Assembly (NCBI GenBank): GCA_024336345.1
Contig: JANFOG010000017.1
Location: 310,001-374,000 of the forward strand
Direction of reading: 5' to 3'
DNA from: Mariannaea sp. PMI_226
Lineage: Eukaryota > Ascomycota > Sordariomycetes > Hypocreales > Nectriaceae
DNA: 64,000 nucleotides
Positions within the stretch are counted from its first letter, which is position 1, and each line of letters starts with the position of its first letter. The notes under the pieces were generated by a model. That model saw nothing but the letters and a program-made list of their open reading frames with translations. It searched no databases and was not told the origin of the DNA. Made by a program: the position numbers and the translations under genes. This document shows positions 54,714 through 64,000 of this stretch, piece by piece.

Positions 54714-57464
54714 CAAGATCCGAGTGAACTTGTTAATATAGGCACATATATAGTTTATCTGGCCTTAAGGTGATACCCTCCGTAAAGCGTAGAGAGGGAA
54801 AGTCTGAAAGAACTTGCTTATGCGGGCGAGGTGGTTGAAAATTGATAGGGTGTACAATCTCTAACCCTCTGCCAATGAGATGCCTTCTCTGACGCAGGAG
54901 AGAGAAAAGAGGAAGACACTAATGGCTTGATCGAGCTGAGCTGGAAGATACGCGAGATGTTCAAGTGTAGTCGGTGGCATCGCAAGGATTGTAGCAGGGA
55001 CGGGTCATCTCCTACCAGGGAGGGAGAGAGAAACTAAAATTAGTGATAAAAATTTTGTAGGATAGCTGTAGGGAACAGATGAAGCTAAGATTGCGAAAAT
55101 AGAGTAGATGTTGACTATCAAATATGAATGGAAGTTCCGCCTGCTATCTAGCTATTATCACCCCCGCGCGACGCCAGGATAATGCGCCAACTTGGGCACA
55201 CCCTCATGAAAACAGAATCGACATATTGGGCGAGGACATCTAGCATGGGTCCGATATGTTTGGTCTCTGCCAGTCGACGAGTGTGTGTGTATGCTCCTCG
55301 GGTGTATCCAGACTATGAGTGGATGTTGTCGGAACACCTAATTGTCTTTGTGCTCGTCTTGCTGCTGAGCTCGTTGACCTGGATGGCATTTTCACGAATG
55401 GCTGGGGTTGCCGAGGGTCGACCCTCGATGCCAGGCAGAAGCACCCAACCGAATCGGGGAACGCGGGGGCTCCGTTAGCGCCTGCAATTATAGTGGAGCC
55501 AAGCACATTTTCAGGGCCCTTCATGTTCACCGGCAGACCGAACCCCGCTCATCTCTGAACCAAGCTTGCCCGTAATCTTCAGTTAAGTCCTCATGGCACC
55601 CAGGATCTCACCTGCACAAACCTCAAACGCTCATACATTACTATTCCTGTTGAGCATCGTCCCTTGTTTAGCGACGTTAATCTCGAAGCTGATGGAGAAA
55701 TGTAGTTTTGCTCCACGATAGGTAAATAATTTGAAATGACTAAAGGGGAGGAGGTCTTAGCTTGCGACACTCGGCTTTATTTTGTGGATATCTTATGAAT
55801 TACTAAACAAACCATGGCGAAACTACAAGAAAGTTCAAATCAGGCAAGAAACGAGGGATTTAGTTGGAAAGAAACTAGCGTATCATGATTTGATTAACCA
55901 AAAATCTTGTCATAGGGGAGTAATAGATGGACTGTGCCGTGGATTCAGCTTCCACCCCCTCTTGGCATCCCATGCGAGGGACACTTTCGAGGGCAGCCTT
56001 GAAAATGGGCCATGGCCGAAACTAACGAGCCGTCAAGTCACTCTGCCCTAAACGCCCGTTTCCAAATGAAGAGTGTTGCATTCGTGTATGCACGATCTTA
56101 CTGTTTGTTCGTAGTTCACAATTTCAAGACCCATCCGTGTTGATCGCTGGTACATATGCTCCGTAGTTCCTGTGGGCATGTGGGGTTCTTCAAACTCCAG
56201 ACACAAGACTATTGGCTACTGCGAAGATGATCCCACTGAACGCGTTAAGGCACTCCCGCTGTTATGGTTCCCATAGTACTCCTTATGAGTGAAAAGTGTT
56301 TGTCACTGCTAGAGCATGTTTCGTTGCTATACGGAGTTCTTGGACTATCGGCTAATTTCTTAACGCTTTCACTGCCGTAAAAGCACAGAAAACTGAGCAG
56401 GGGTTATCACCAGTAGGAGACCACTCGCAAAATGGTACCTAAAGCCTCCTCTATTGTAGCTAGGGATAGAGGCACCAAATCAGCCACATGCTACATCAGG
56501 CGACTGTATATTTGCTGTGTTTCTTAAGTACTGCTTGCAGCTTGGGGCGATCCGATAATCACTAATGTACTCTAGCCTTCGCTCTTTTATTGGTTCAAAC
56601 CCCCGTGTAGCTCCAGCTCGAGGGAAATCTTGACGCACTAAATAAGGTGCGGCACAGCGCCACACTAATCTAGACCATCGATAGCTATCAACATGTCTCG
56701 TCACTTCGGCCATGCGTGTGTAACTGCGCCATACCAATCAACCGACAATGTGACCATACGGACTGGGTTGTTATGCCGCCACACCGTTACTAGCGTGTAC
56801 CTCTTGCCAAGAATCTGACAGAACCCTAAAATGGCTACTGGCGATCAACTTATCAGCACAACAGTCCAGCCCATGAAATGTGGTATAGCATGGGCCAACT
56901 TCTGCTCAATCGTATGTATGTGTACCCGTTTCGCTTCCCCTTCAAATCCACTTCCCCGGTGGTACCTCCGAATGGACTTGATCACGCGAGGTTGGTATCT
57001 GTCGGGCCATTTGAAATGAGATATGTCCCTTATTTGCATACTATACGTAAAGAACCCAGATTATAACTGTGGATGTAATGCCAGGGACGACATGTATCTG
57101 AAACGTTAGCGTCAAGTGATTGATTAGAATGCATCTCAGAATTGCGTCAGAACATGTCAGAGACTAGATTGAAGTCAGTTGTTTCACATGCAGGCCAAAT
57201 GCATTTCTCTAATTACTAGTAACTAGCTTAATCAGAAAATACTAAATGTAGCTATTTGAAGCTTAATTATGCGATGGTTCTGCAAGCCGCTAATGACGCA
57301 ATAATTGGAATAAAACATTAACTTCAATTCACATAGAAGCAAATTGGCAATCACCTGATAACCCGGCATCAGGCGTGGATCGAATTGTCATGCTCATATG
57401 AACATCGAAGTCTTTGAATCTTTAGATTTTTTTTCTTTGCCTATTGTACCATATATTTAAGAAT
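54714..57464. other. 2.7-kb gene-poor stretch
   Basis: Only frames without resemblance occur (for example 55240-55530 minus and 56480-56737 minus). No transposon ends or repeats were recognised. The first few hundred bases hold the bZIP promoter. Confidence 0.45.
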
Positions 57465-57662
57465 ATGGACTTGTCTACCGAAATCATTGATCCGGACGGC
57501 GACACGTTAATCATCATACCTTACCCCGCCCGATCTTCTTGCCTATCTGGGGCCGAGGCTGGTGAGGACGATATCTCGGAATCTACGGAGGATAAGTCTC
57601 AGCCATTGGTTGGTGATCACGTAGTCCACCGCTCTAACCAAGGACTGGAGCAAGGTTCGTAA
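57465..57662 (+). pseudogene. Possible BTB/POZ gene N-terminal fragment
   Basis: From the ATG at 57465 the frame reads MDLSTEIIDPDGDTLIIIPY, the usual opening of fungal BTB-domain proteins (I-D-P-D-G-D followed by a hydrophobic run). An acidic stretch follows and the frame stops at 57660. No BTB fold follows in any frame, so at most this is a 5' scrap. Confidence 0.35.
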
Positions 57663-57956
57663 AGAATACTCCATTGAGAAATCTGTACTAACTGGAGTTT
57701 TTTGGCTCTATTAAGATGATCTAATAGCTGAACTACGCCTAAAAGTTTCCAGGAAACGTATATATAAACCTGTACCTCTTCTCGATCCACTATGCCTGTA
57801 CACCTAGAACACGTTTTAACAGCAGCTCGACGTTGATTACGCCATTCCCTCCGCTCATTTTGTTTGCGTCCTATAGACACCCCCAGCAATGCACTTGAAA
57901 GAAACGACATTGCGCCCTGACTGAGACACTCGAAGGTTCCCTGACAATCACGCAAA
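57663..57956. other. Spacer
   Basis: No gene recognised. Confidence 0.35.
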
Positions 57957-58699
57957 ATGTTGACTCTTCAATCCACCTTCGAGTACGACTGCCCCTCCAC
58001 ACCCCCACCCGACCCGGTTGAGATACTCTCACCTATCCAAACTTCAAACCGATCGCAACCAAGATCACCGACCCCGGAGATATGTCCCTCGCACCAGCAG
58101 GCCGGCCGCACCCCCTGTTGTCATAGTCGGTCATGGCTCGCTTGTCTTCCCGCAATTCCTTGCTGAGAAGCGTTACTACGTCACGATCCCCACAAGCAAT
58201 GTTTTTGGCCCCGGCTATGAAACATCTATCATCAACCACCTTCAATACCTGCTTGGTATCGGCTTAACTCGCCGCCGAAGGCTCGCAGACTTAACTCTGC
58301 GGATCTCTGCCAGCTATGGCGGGGAAAGTTGCACAAGAGCCCTCCCGTCCGCTCGACGCATTGTACTTCTTCAAGGCCCTCACCCGCCTCAACCAGAGAC
58401 CAGAGCTCTGACTACCACTCTTCCTCATGCCTCCTCTTCAAGCGAGGCCACCCCTGAGTCGGATACTACTGGAGATGACTCTAACGGTCGACCCTTCACA
58501 CCATCTTCACTGCCGCGACCAAGGCTGCTGTTGGAAAGGAGGCCATCATCGTGCAAACATTTACTGCGTCAACAAAGTTGCCTACCTACAAACGCTCAAG
58601 GAATTATTCCCTTCTCTCTCGGTTGATAGAGTGGATGATTTCACGCAGCAAACAAGATGGCGTCCCAGACAGATACCCGTCTTGAAGAAACTGCAGTGA
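57957..58699 (+). pseudogene. Unrecognised coding-like stretch in several frames
   Basis: The plus strand shows coding-like content in three frames: MLTLQSTFEYDCPSTPPPDP from 57957, then VVIVGHGSLVFPQFLAEKRY and TSNVFGPGYETSIINHLQYL, then AMAGKVAQEPSRPLDALYFF. The switches between frames at short distances suggest a decayed gene. I do not recognise the family and propose no function. Confidence 0.3.
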
Positions 58700-59952
58700 T
58701 TCTGAATCTTCTTTGGTCTCCTGGAGAGGGCTTGTTCGTCGGGATTGAGAGCCGCCAGCGGGTATGACTGAAGCGTCTTATTCGAAAGCTCGAGCAGTAG
58801 CTGGTATTCCTCTAGAATATCAAGTTGTGTAACGGATGTCTCGTCTCCAGCACTCTTCTGGGAACCTGATCCTTGTTCTTACGGTCAGTTGGCGGTTGGG
58901 AGTGGTAAGGCTTTGATTGGCAATGGCCGCTCCTGTGTGGAAGCGGACGTAATGTCAGATCATTATTTTCCTTTCATGATGTGGCTCCAGAATAAAAGCA
59001 TATTCAACACCAAGGGATCAAACGACTAAGCTGGCCCGCGTTGATTAGATCGAACTTCAACCAGGTTTGCATGGCTGGTGTGCTTGGCTTGACTGACATT
59101 GGTGGAATACTGAATGACGAACATAACGGACGGGGTCAGTGGCACTTGTGGCGTCGCTCGTAGAGACCTGGTTGATTCTAAGTAGGAAGTAGTGTATCAT
59201 GTGCCTTCGCTTGCCTAGACACATGCACTCCCGCAAACTGTTTGGGCATATGTTCGAGAGAAAAAAGAGCTGGATCACCCATTCTCAAGTGCCAGTAGTG
59301 GATAGAGTATGTACACTAAGTGTGGAATCTGTTCGGAAGTACGGACTTATAGAATTACTAGTAGACCACTAACGGCTGTCTTTATTTTACGTCACCTAAC
59401 AAGATACAGTGCACATGGCATTCTGTACGGAAGAATTTCTGCAAAGCAATGACTATTCGCTCATTTGTTGGTCGCCAACTTGCCATCGGTCAATTGACTC
59501 CCTGGTTTAAGAGTGAGTGGGGGGACAGCCGGAGCGAGGAAGACTTGTTGTTATTGGTACAATCTTGGCACCCTTTGCTGGACAGATCCATGAAGAACGG
59601 CCGCGACGTTAATGAATCATGGTGACGTGGGTGTGAGCTGGACAATGAACATGGCCTCGTCTCGATGCGTCAGGCGAGCAGATGATTGACTCATTCGAAA
59701 TGATTAGAAGTGGGGCGCCTCTCTGGCCTCTCTGTTTTTTTTGTTGCGTTTGTTGGATACTCTTTTGCTGTACTTAATACCAACTGCATCACCTCCATGG
59801 CGATGAGTTCAGTGCTGCAAGACAGTCGCAGTCCCAACAAACCCGGAACGCAGTGACCAAACATTTACTGCGTGTTTTACACAACACCAATTCTAATATC
59901 ATCCTTCAAAGCTTACCGCACTTTTCCCTCTTCCTATTGTTACTAACACAAT
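58700..59952. promoter_or_regulatory. Spacer and upstream region of the MARVEL-like gene
   Basis: No gene recognised. The last 100 bp are C/T-rich (CTTTTCCCTCTTCC near 59920), as is common just upstream of fungal transcription starts. Confidence 0.4.
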
Positions 59953-60805
59953 ATGGCGCGCGACGGGGTTGCACACAAGGTAGTGTCCGTGATCTTGCGG
60001 CTCTTTGAGCTTTGCTGCGCCATCATCGTCCTTGGCATCCTTTCACGGTTTGCCTATGAGATCAACCTTGCTGGGGTTGATATGGATGGGCGTCTCATCT
60101 ACACTATGGTCGTCGCCGGCATTGCCATCGTTTACTCCATTTTCTTTTGCCCGCCATTTGATACTCTATTCGTCGGCTTTGCTTTCGACTTCATCCTCTT
60201 CATCATGTGGCTGGTGGCGTATTGCTTGCTTCAATCAGTAATTATGCCCCTCCCCCCCCCCCCCACTTCCGTCTACTCCCCTATGTGAAACGAGGCTGAG
60301 TACAAGAACAGAGAACTGCAGGGCAATCGTGTTCAGCGGGCTGGTACGTTAATTACTGGGGCTACTACTGGGGACATTTCTGGACCCTTGGGCCTGCAGG
60401 AACAGTCCGCATCAACAGCGCTGGGTGCGGAGAGTGGCGGACTGTTCTCGCTTTCTCCTTTATTGCTTGGTTCCTCCACCTTCTTAGTGGTATTTTGGTA
60501 AGATATCAATGGATTCTTATGTAGCTTTTCGGAGGTGCTCATTTTCAACCAGGGTGCGTATGTCTTCCGAACCTACGTCATGGTCAAAGATGTGGTGCAC
60601 TCAGCCAAGCAGCAGATGAGAAAGATGTCACAGTAAGTCAAATCATAGAGCCAAAAGATTTCGTCTTTTACTGACATGTCACTTTTTTTTCTTTTTCCTT
60701 ACCTCAAGCAGCACTCGTGTCTCAAGCGCTTACAATAGGGACTCTGCAAACATGGAAGCCACGCAAGAGGGAGCCGTTCCTCCACAGACTCAACAGGTGG
60801 TGTAA
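59953..60805 (+). CDS. MARVEL-like four-helix membrane protein
   Basis: Four exons (59953-60237, 60312-60497, 60553-60632, 60712-60805) give 645 nt and 214 residues. Intron 1 contains a run of 13 C and its acceptor GAACAG joins YCLLQS to RTAGQSCSAGWYVNYWGYYW. The other introns are GTAAGA...ACCAG and GTAAGT...AGCAG. Hydrophobic helices are VVSVILRLFELCCAIIVLGI, LIYTMVVAGIAIVYSIFFC, DTLFVGFAFDFILFIMWLVA and VLAFSFIAWFLHLLSGILGA. The extracellular loop with two Cys before helix 4 and the short charged tail fit small fungal MARVEL-type proteins of the plasma membrane. Function within this group is poorly known. The gene appears intact and lies 274 bp from the second Ginger copy. Confidence 0.82.
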
Positions 60806-61078
60806 TCGACAGATGGATGTACTATTGATATAAGCCGAATATCCCCCATAATCAGTTGGCATTGGTTACAATGTCTCTACGTTATATTTGTGACAGGTTC
60901 TACAGTACAACTATCCGATATTTGGCCTTGTATTACTATTGAATTAATATATATTCTTTACTTGGTCCATCAGGACAGCTAGTGTAAGTGACTGGGGTTA
61001 ATATGGTTATGTAGGCAGTATAAGGCTTGAAGCTCGAGATATTGCCACTGATTGCAAGTCATAGTAATTGCATATATA

Positions 61079-63205
61079 TGTTCCGGGCCAGTGACGAATA
61101 AGTGTGATTCGCGAATGGACCGGGCCATTCGCGAAGGGCCCGGGCCAGTGACGAATATCCACATCCGCCACTGGCCCGGTCCAGTCGTGAATACGGAGCA
61201 CCCAAAATGATCTAATTGCTGTTTCCTACTGTGTCTGCCCTCGCCCGCTTTCTCTTCGGTCGCTCAACTAACGCCAATTCAGCCCCAATTGCCAACCTTG
61301 ATTGATTTCCACAGTTATGATCATCCCTATGGCAATGAACTGTACACTCTTTATCTTCCTTGAGGCACCTGCACCTCTTGGTATTGCACTCTCCTTTACA
61401 CTGACACGACACTCCTACCCGTGCACTAGTGGAAGCATTCCTAGCTGCTTCTGTAAGTGTAATCTCCTTTGTAGTCATTGGAATAGTGATATCTGGCCAG
61501 AGAGACTCGTTCACTGCACTTAATCCCTTAGTCGGTACTAATCGCTTAATAACTCCCGAAGCTGTCAAAATCCTGTATCTATTGGCGTAGGGCTCTTCTA
61601 GAATACGCCCAAATAGTCGCCGGTTGTCCGTGGAGGTGCGATCTTCTCTAGGAACCTTGATAGAGACAACGTCTCCGATATTAAAGTGCTGGATTGTGTG
61701 CCGTTTAGAGTACTTCTGCATCATCCGAAGCTTTGATCTCTGGGTTGCGTTCCGGGCTTTTGTAATTACCTGATCTGTAGGCTCTGATACCCGCTGCTCC
61801 TTCTCTGACTTGTGAGTTGGAGAGCTATGGATTGATGGCGAGATTCGCACGTTGATTTCTGACCCTACCCCAGGTTCTGGGGTGATAAGCATACTAATCT
61901 GCGAACTGCCTGGGCTAATGCCAATATTGATTGTTGGACTTGAAGCACGAGTGCCGGGGCTAAGGGTATAGATTGGAGCTTGGGCAGAATCCTCTTGGGG
62001 GACGCCGACAGCAGGGTCTAATCGCTTTTGCTGATTTAGCCAGTCAGTGTAGGGAGCGCGGTCCCTAAAGAGCAACTCTACAGGAGCAAAGCCAATAGTA
62101 GAGTGCTTCTGGGTGTTCATTGCCAGTGTAACTTCCATAATTCCATTGGCCCACTCAGTAGACCCGTTATCCATTTTCCAAGCTCGGAGCTTCGCTTCTA
62201 CAACTCCATTGGCTTGCTCAACCAAGCCTTGGGTTTGGGGTGACCTTGGCGCTCCGTTAATGATCTGGATCCCATACTTGCGTAACAAGATTAACAAGGC
62301 TCCTTTAAACTCTTTGCCATTATCGGTTTGGACAATCTTTGGAGGTAGGAAGGCGGCGATGAAACAAGTAAACGCTTCCGCAATTGGGTCTGCGTGCTTG
62401 CTTTTCAATGGATATAGCTGGGTATATTTGGAAAAGTGATCCTTAATATGTAGAATCCACTTATATTGACCTGACGGTTCATGGCGCATATCGATCAGAT
62501 CAGCTTGAACACGCTCCCAAGCTCGGCTAGTAACAATGGGAACTAATGGAGCCTTCGTCGCAGCCGGTCGATTAAGTGCGCAGTTCTTGCAGCGTTGAAT
62601 GACAAATTCAACATCTGCACGCGTGATGCCATAAAACTTTTCCTGCACCGCTGCCGAGGTCTAGTTCTTCCCAGCATGAAGTAGCTGTAAATGTTGGTTG
62701 GCAATTGTATCAAATGCTTCATTTTCGGGCACCACGTATCGTGATTCTGGATGTTTAGAATCTGGCTTGCGATGTAGCCGGTTATTGACAAGTTCAAATT
62801 CAGAGTAAGCTCGGTGCTTCAGTCGAGATTCAGCTTGATTCCGTGGTTTTCGGTCGGGATTATCAAGTAGAATATGCAACTCCCGCCATTTGGTGTATTC
62901 AATGCGCTCTCTATTAGTGTATGTTGGGCTTTCAATGTAGGATTGAAATGCACAGCGCACATCATTTGGAAATGGATTAACCAGGGCAATTGATGGCTCC
63001 ATTATGGCATTTGGTGGGCATTCTGGTGGCATAATAGGCGGGAAGTGAAGGAAGTAGAGAAGCAGAAGCTCAATCAGGGAACTCATCTCGTATTCGCGAC
63101 TGGACCGGGCCAGTGGCGGATGTGGATATTCGTCACTGGCCCGGGCCCTTCGCGAATGGACCGGGCCATTCGCGAATCACACTTATTCGTCACTGGCCCG
63201 GAACA
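61079..63205 (-). mobile_element. Ginger/KRBA2-type integrase DNA transposon, copy 2
   Basis: Full-length copy of 2127 bp in the opposite orientation to copy 1. Both ends carry the complete 118-bp inverted repeat. The 3' repeat differs from the 5' repeat by a 10-bp switch, GGACCGGGCC for GGCCCGGTCC, which are each other's reverse complements. The flanks are AT repeats (CATATATA left, CATATATG right), so a target duplication is likely but its length is ambiguous. The interior appears identical to copy 1 at the protein level. Confidence 0.85.
61212..63086 (-). pseudogene. Integrase of Ginger copy 2, same in-frame TAG
   Basis: The frame from the ATG at 63086 stops at TAG (63 bp-scale position 62661-62663) and resumes in frame to 61212. 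Predicted residues are the same as in copy 1 on both sides of the stop, including the DDE core (DLIDM, QTDNGKE, GLVEQANG) and the Cys-rich tail. Because the stop lies within the HHCC zinc finger, translation of a complete integrase needs read-through. Confidence 0.78.
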
Positions 63206-63420
63206 CATATATGTGCGATCGTTGCCGCAACCATCCCATTGTTTCAAGAGAGCGTCGACGGAAAACAACGACTCGAACAACTGGTTGCGAATTCTCGGTA
63301 GTAGGGAAAGAGTCTCGAGATAAGAGCACCTGGATTCTACGGCATCGTTCTGACAACCGCTTCTCACGGCATAACCAGTGTGTCCAATGGTATTCGCGAT
63401 ATGGCAATAAGTCCCTATAC
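63206..63420 (+). pseudogene. FAR1-type zinc domain scrap of a MULE transposase
   Basis: Immediately right of the Ginger end the plus strand reads MCDRCRNHPIVSRERRRKTT, TRTTGCEFSVVGKESRDKST and WILRHRSDNRFSRHNQCVQW. This is the FAR1 zinc-binding pattern seen in fungal Mutator-like transposases, also present at 177-906. The frame stops soon after. The upstream part is absent, perhaps removed or displaced at the Ginger insertion. Confidence 0.6.
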
Positions 63421-63562
63421 CCACATTTCGTCAGCCCCCCCATTTCGTCATAGTAAAACCAGCCTCCTCCTTTATCAACCGCCCAATTACTATCAGCCAT
63501 ATCTGTGCCAATTTATATCCAATTGCTTCCCTTTTTTTTCCCTCTATAAGCCCTATGTTCAA

Positions 63563-64000
63563 ATGCCTCAATATACCCAAGAAGACCTTTCCAATGCCCT
63601 TGAGGCTATCGCAAATGGGCAGTCAGTCCGACAAGCTGCCTTTGACTGGGGTATTCCAAGAACAACTCTCCAAAGCCGCATTCATGGGCATCAGTCACAT
63701 CAATATGCTGCCGAAGGCCAGCAGAGACTATCGCCAGTTCAGGAAAGTCACCTTGCTACTTGGGTAATAACCAAGAGGCTCTAGGGCTGCCTCCAACACA
63801 TGCCCAAGTCAAGGAATTTGCTCAGCGCATTCTAGCAGCTAAAGGAGACCATGAGCCTCTTGGAAAACACTGGCTAGCTGCTTTTTTAAGGAGAAATCCA
63901 TCAGTAAAGACTAAAAGGTCTAGGTCTATTGACTCCAAGAGAGTCAATGGAGCTACAGTTCCAATTATTAAAGGTTGGTTTCCATACCTCTATCTTCCAG
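63563..64000 (+). pseudogene. Pogo/Fot1-type transposase N-terminus, frameshifted and cut by the window end
   Basis: From the ATG at 63563 the frame reads MPQYTQEDLSNALEAIANGQ SVRQAAFDWGIPRTTLQSRI in two adjoining stretches, the Psq helix-turn-helix of pogo transposases. At about 63765 the frame shifts by one base; the next frame continues EALGLPPTHAQVKEFAQRIL and HEPLGKHWLAAFLRRNPSVK, the CENP-B-like DNA-binding domain. The DDE domain would lie beyond the window. A different pogo lineage from the element at 28763, judging by the sequence. Confidence 0.72.

Noticed and set aside
61071..63213. Exact target duplication length for Ginger copy 2
   Set aside because: Both flanks are AT dinucleotide repeats (CATATATA and CATATATG), so 4 to 7 bp are equally possible.
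1..64000. Starship giant transposon
   Set aside because: No DUF3435 tyrosine recombinase captain was seen in any frame, and the repeats at 1-176 and 9644-9819 are inverted rather than the short direct repeats expected.
1..64000. CRISPR array or bacterial operon features
   Set aside because: The repeats present are transposon ends or degenerate minisatellite; gene structure is intron-containing and eukaryotic.

Overview
The window looks like nuclear DNA from a filamentous ascomycete, probably a eurotiomycete of the Aspergillus/Penicillium type. Genes are monocistronic with introns of about 45-60 nt, many with a CTAAC branch site. The families seen are typical of Pezizomycotina: Zn2Cys6 and bZIP regulators, HET, NACHT, FunK1, a Pth11-like rhodopsin-domain protein, DUF3505 and a fungal PD-(D/E)XK protein. 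The genus is inference. No rRNA, tRNA or CRISPR was recognised.

Region 1 (1-9.8 kb) is the most coherent part. Four intact genes form two divergent pairs: a sugar kinase of the AnmK/levoglucosan kinase family (-) with a DUF89/ARMT1 metal phosphatase (+), then a Zn2Cys6 regulator (-) with an MFS sugar porter (+). The phosphatase and regulator converge with 16 nt between their stops. I infer a catabolic cluster for an anhydrosugar, most likely levoglucosan: uptake by the porter, phosphorylation to a hexose phosphate, side-product clean-up by DUF89, local control by the regulator. The block lies between two inverted copies of a 176-bp repeat (1-176 and 9644-9819), the left one cutting a Mutator-like transposase relic.

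Region 2 (10-18 kb) holds a decayed NACHT gene, an orphan three-exon gene, an F-box-like relic and a helicase/DUF3505 relic cut by a 2.07-kb Ginger/KRBA2-type integrase element. A second copy of that element, with identical predicted proteins, sits inverted at 61.1-63.2 kb. Both carry the same in-frame TAG inside the integrase zinc finger.

Region 3 (18-31 kb) has an intact dynamin-family GTPase, a PD-(D/E)XK pseudogene split by an 875-bp hAT-like MITE with an 8-bp target duplication, a LINE fragment fused to a Dicer-like RNase III fragment, a bZIP gene, a WD40 scrap and a dead pogo/Fot1 element with preserved ends.

Region 4 (31-52 kb) has an intact HET-domain gene and a Pth11-like membrane protein gene among many relics: DUF3505, an unknown broken gene, ankyrin, LaeA-like methyltransferase, permease, glutathione S-transferase and FunK1. 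A degenerate A/C-rich repeat lies at about 47.8-48.5 kb.

Region 5 (52-64 kb) is gene-poor, with an Atf-like bZIP gene and a four-exon MARVEL-like membrane protein gene. It ends with the second Ginger copy, a FAR1/MULE scrap and the 5' part of a frameshifted pogo transposase. Overall this is an accessory, transposon-bombarded region holding a few intact genes, several in families linked to self/non-self recognition.
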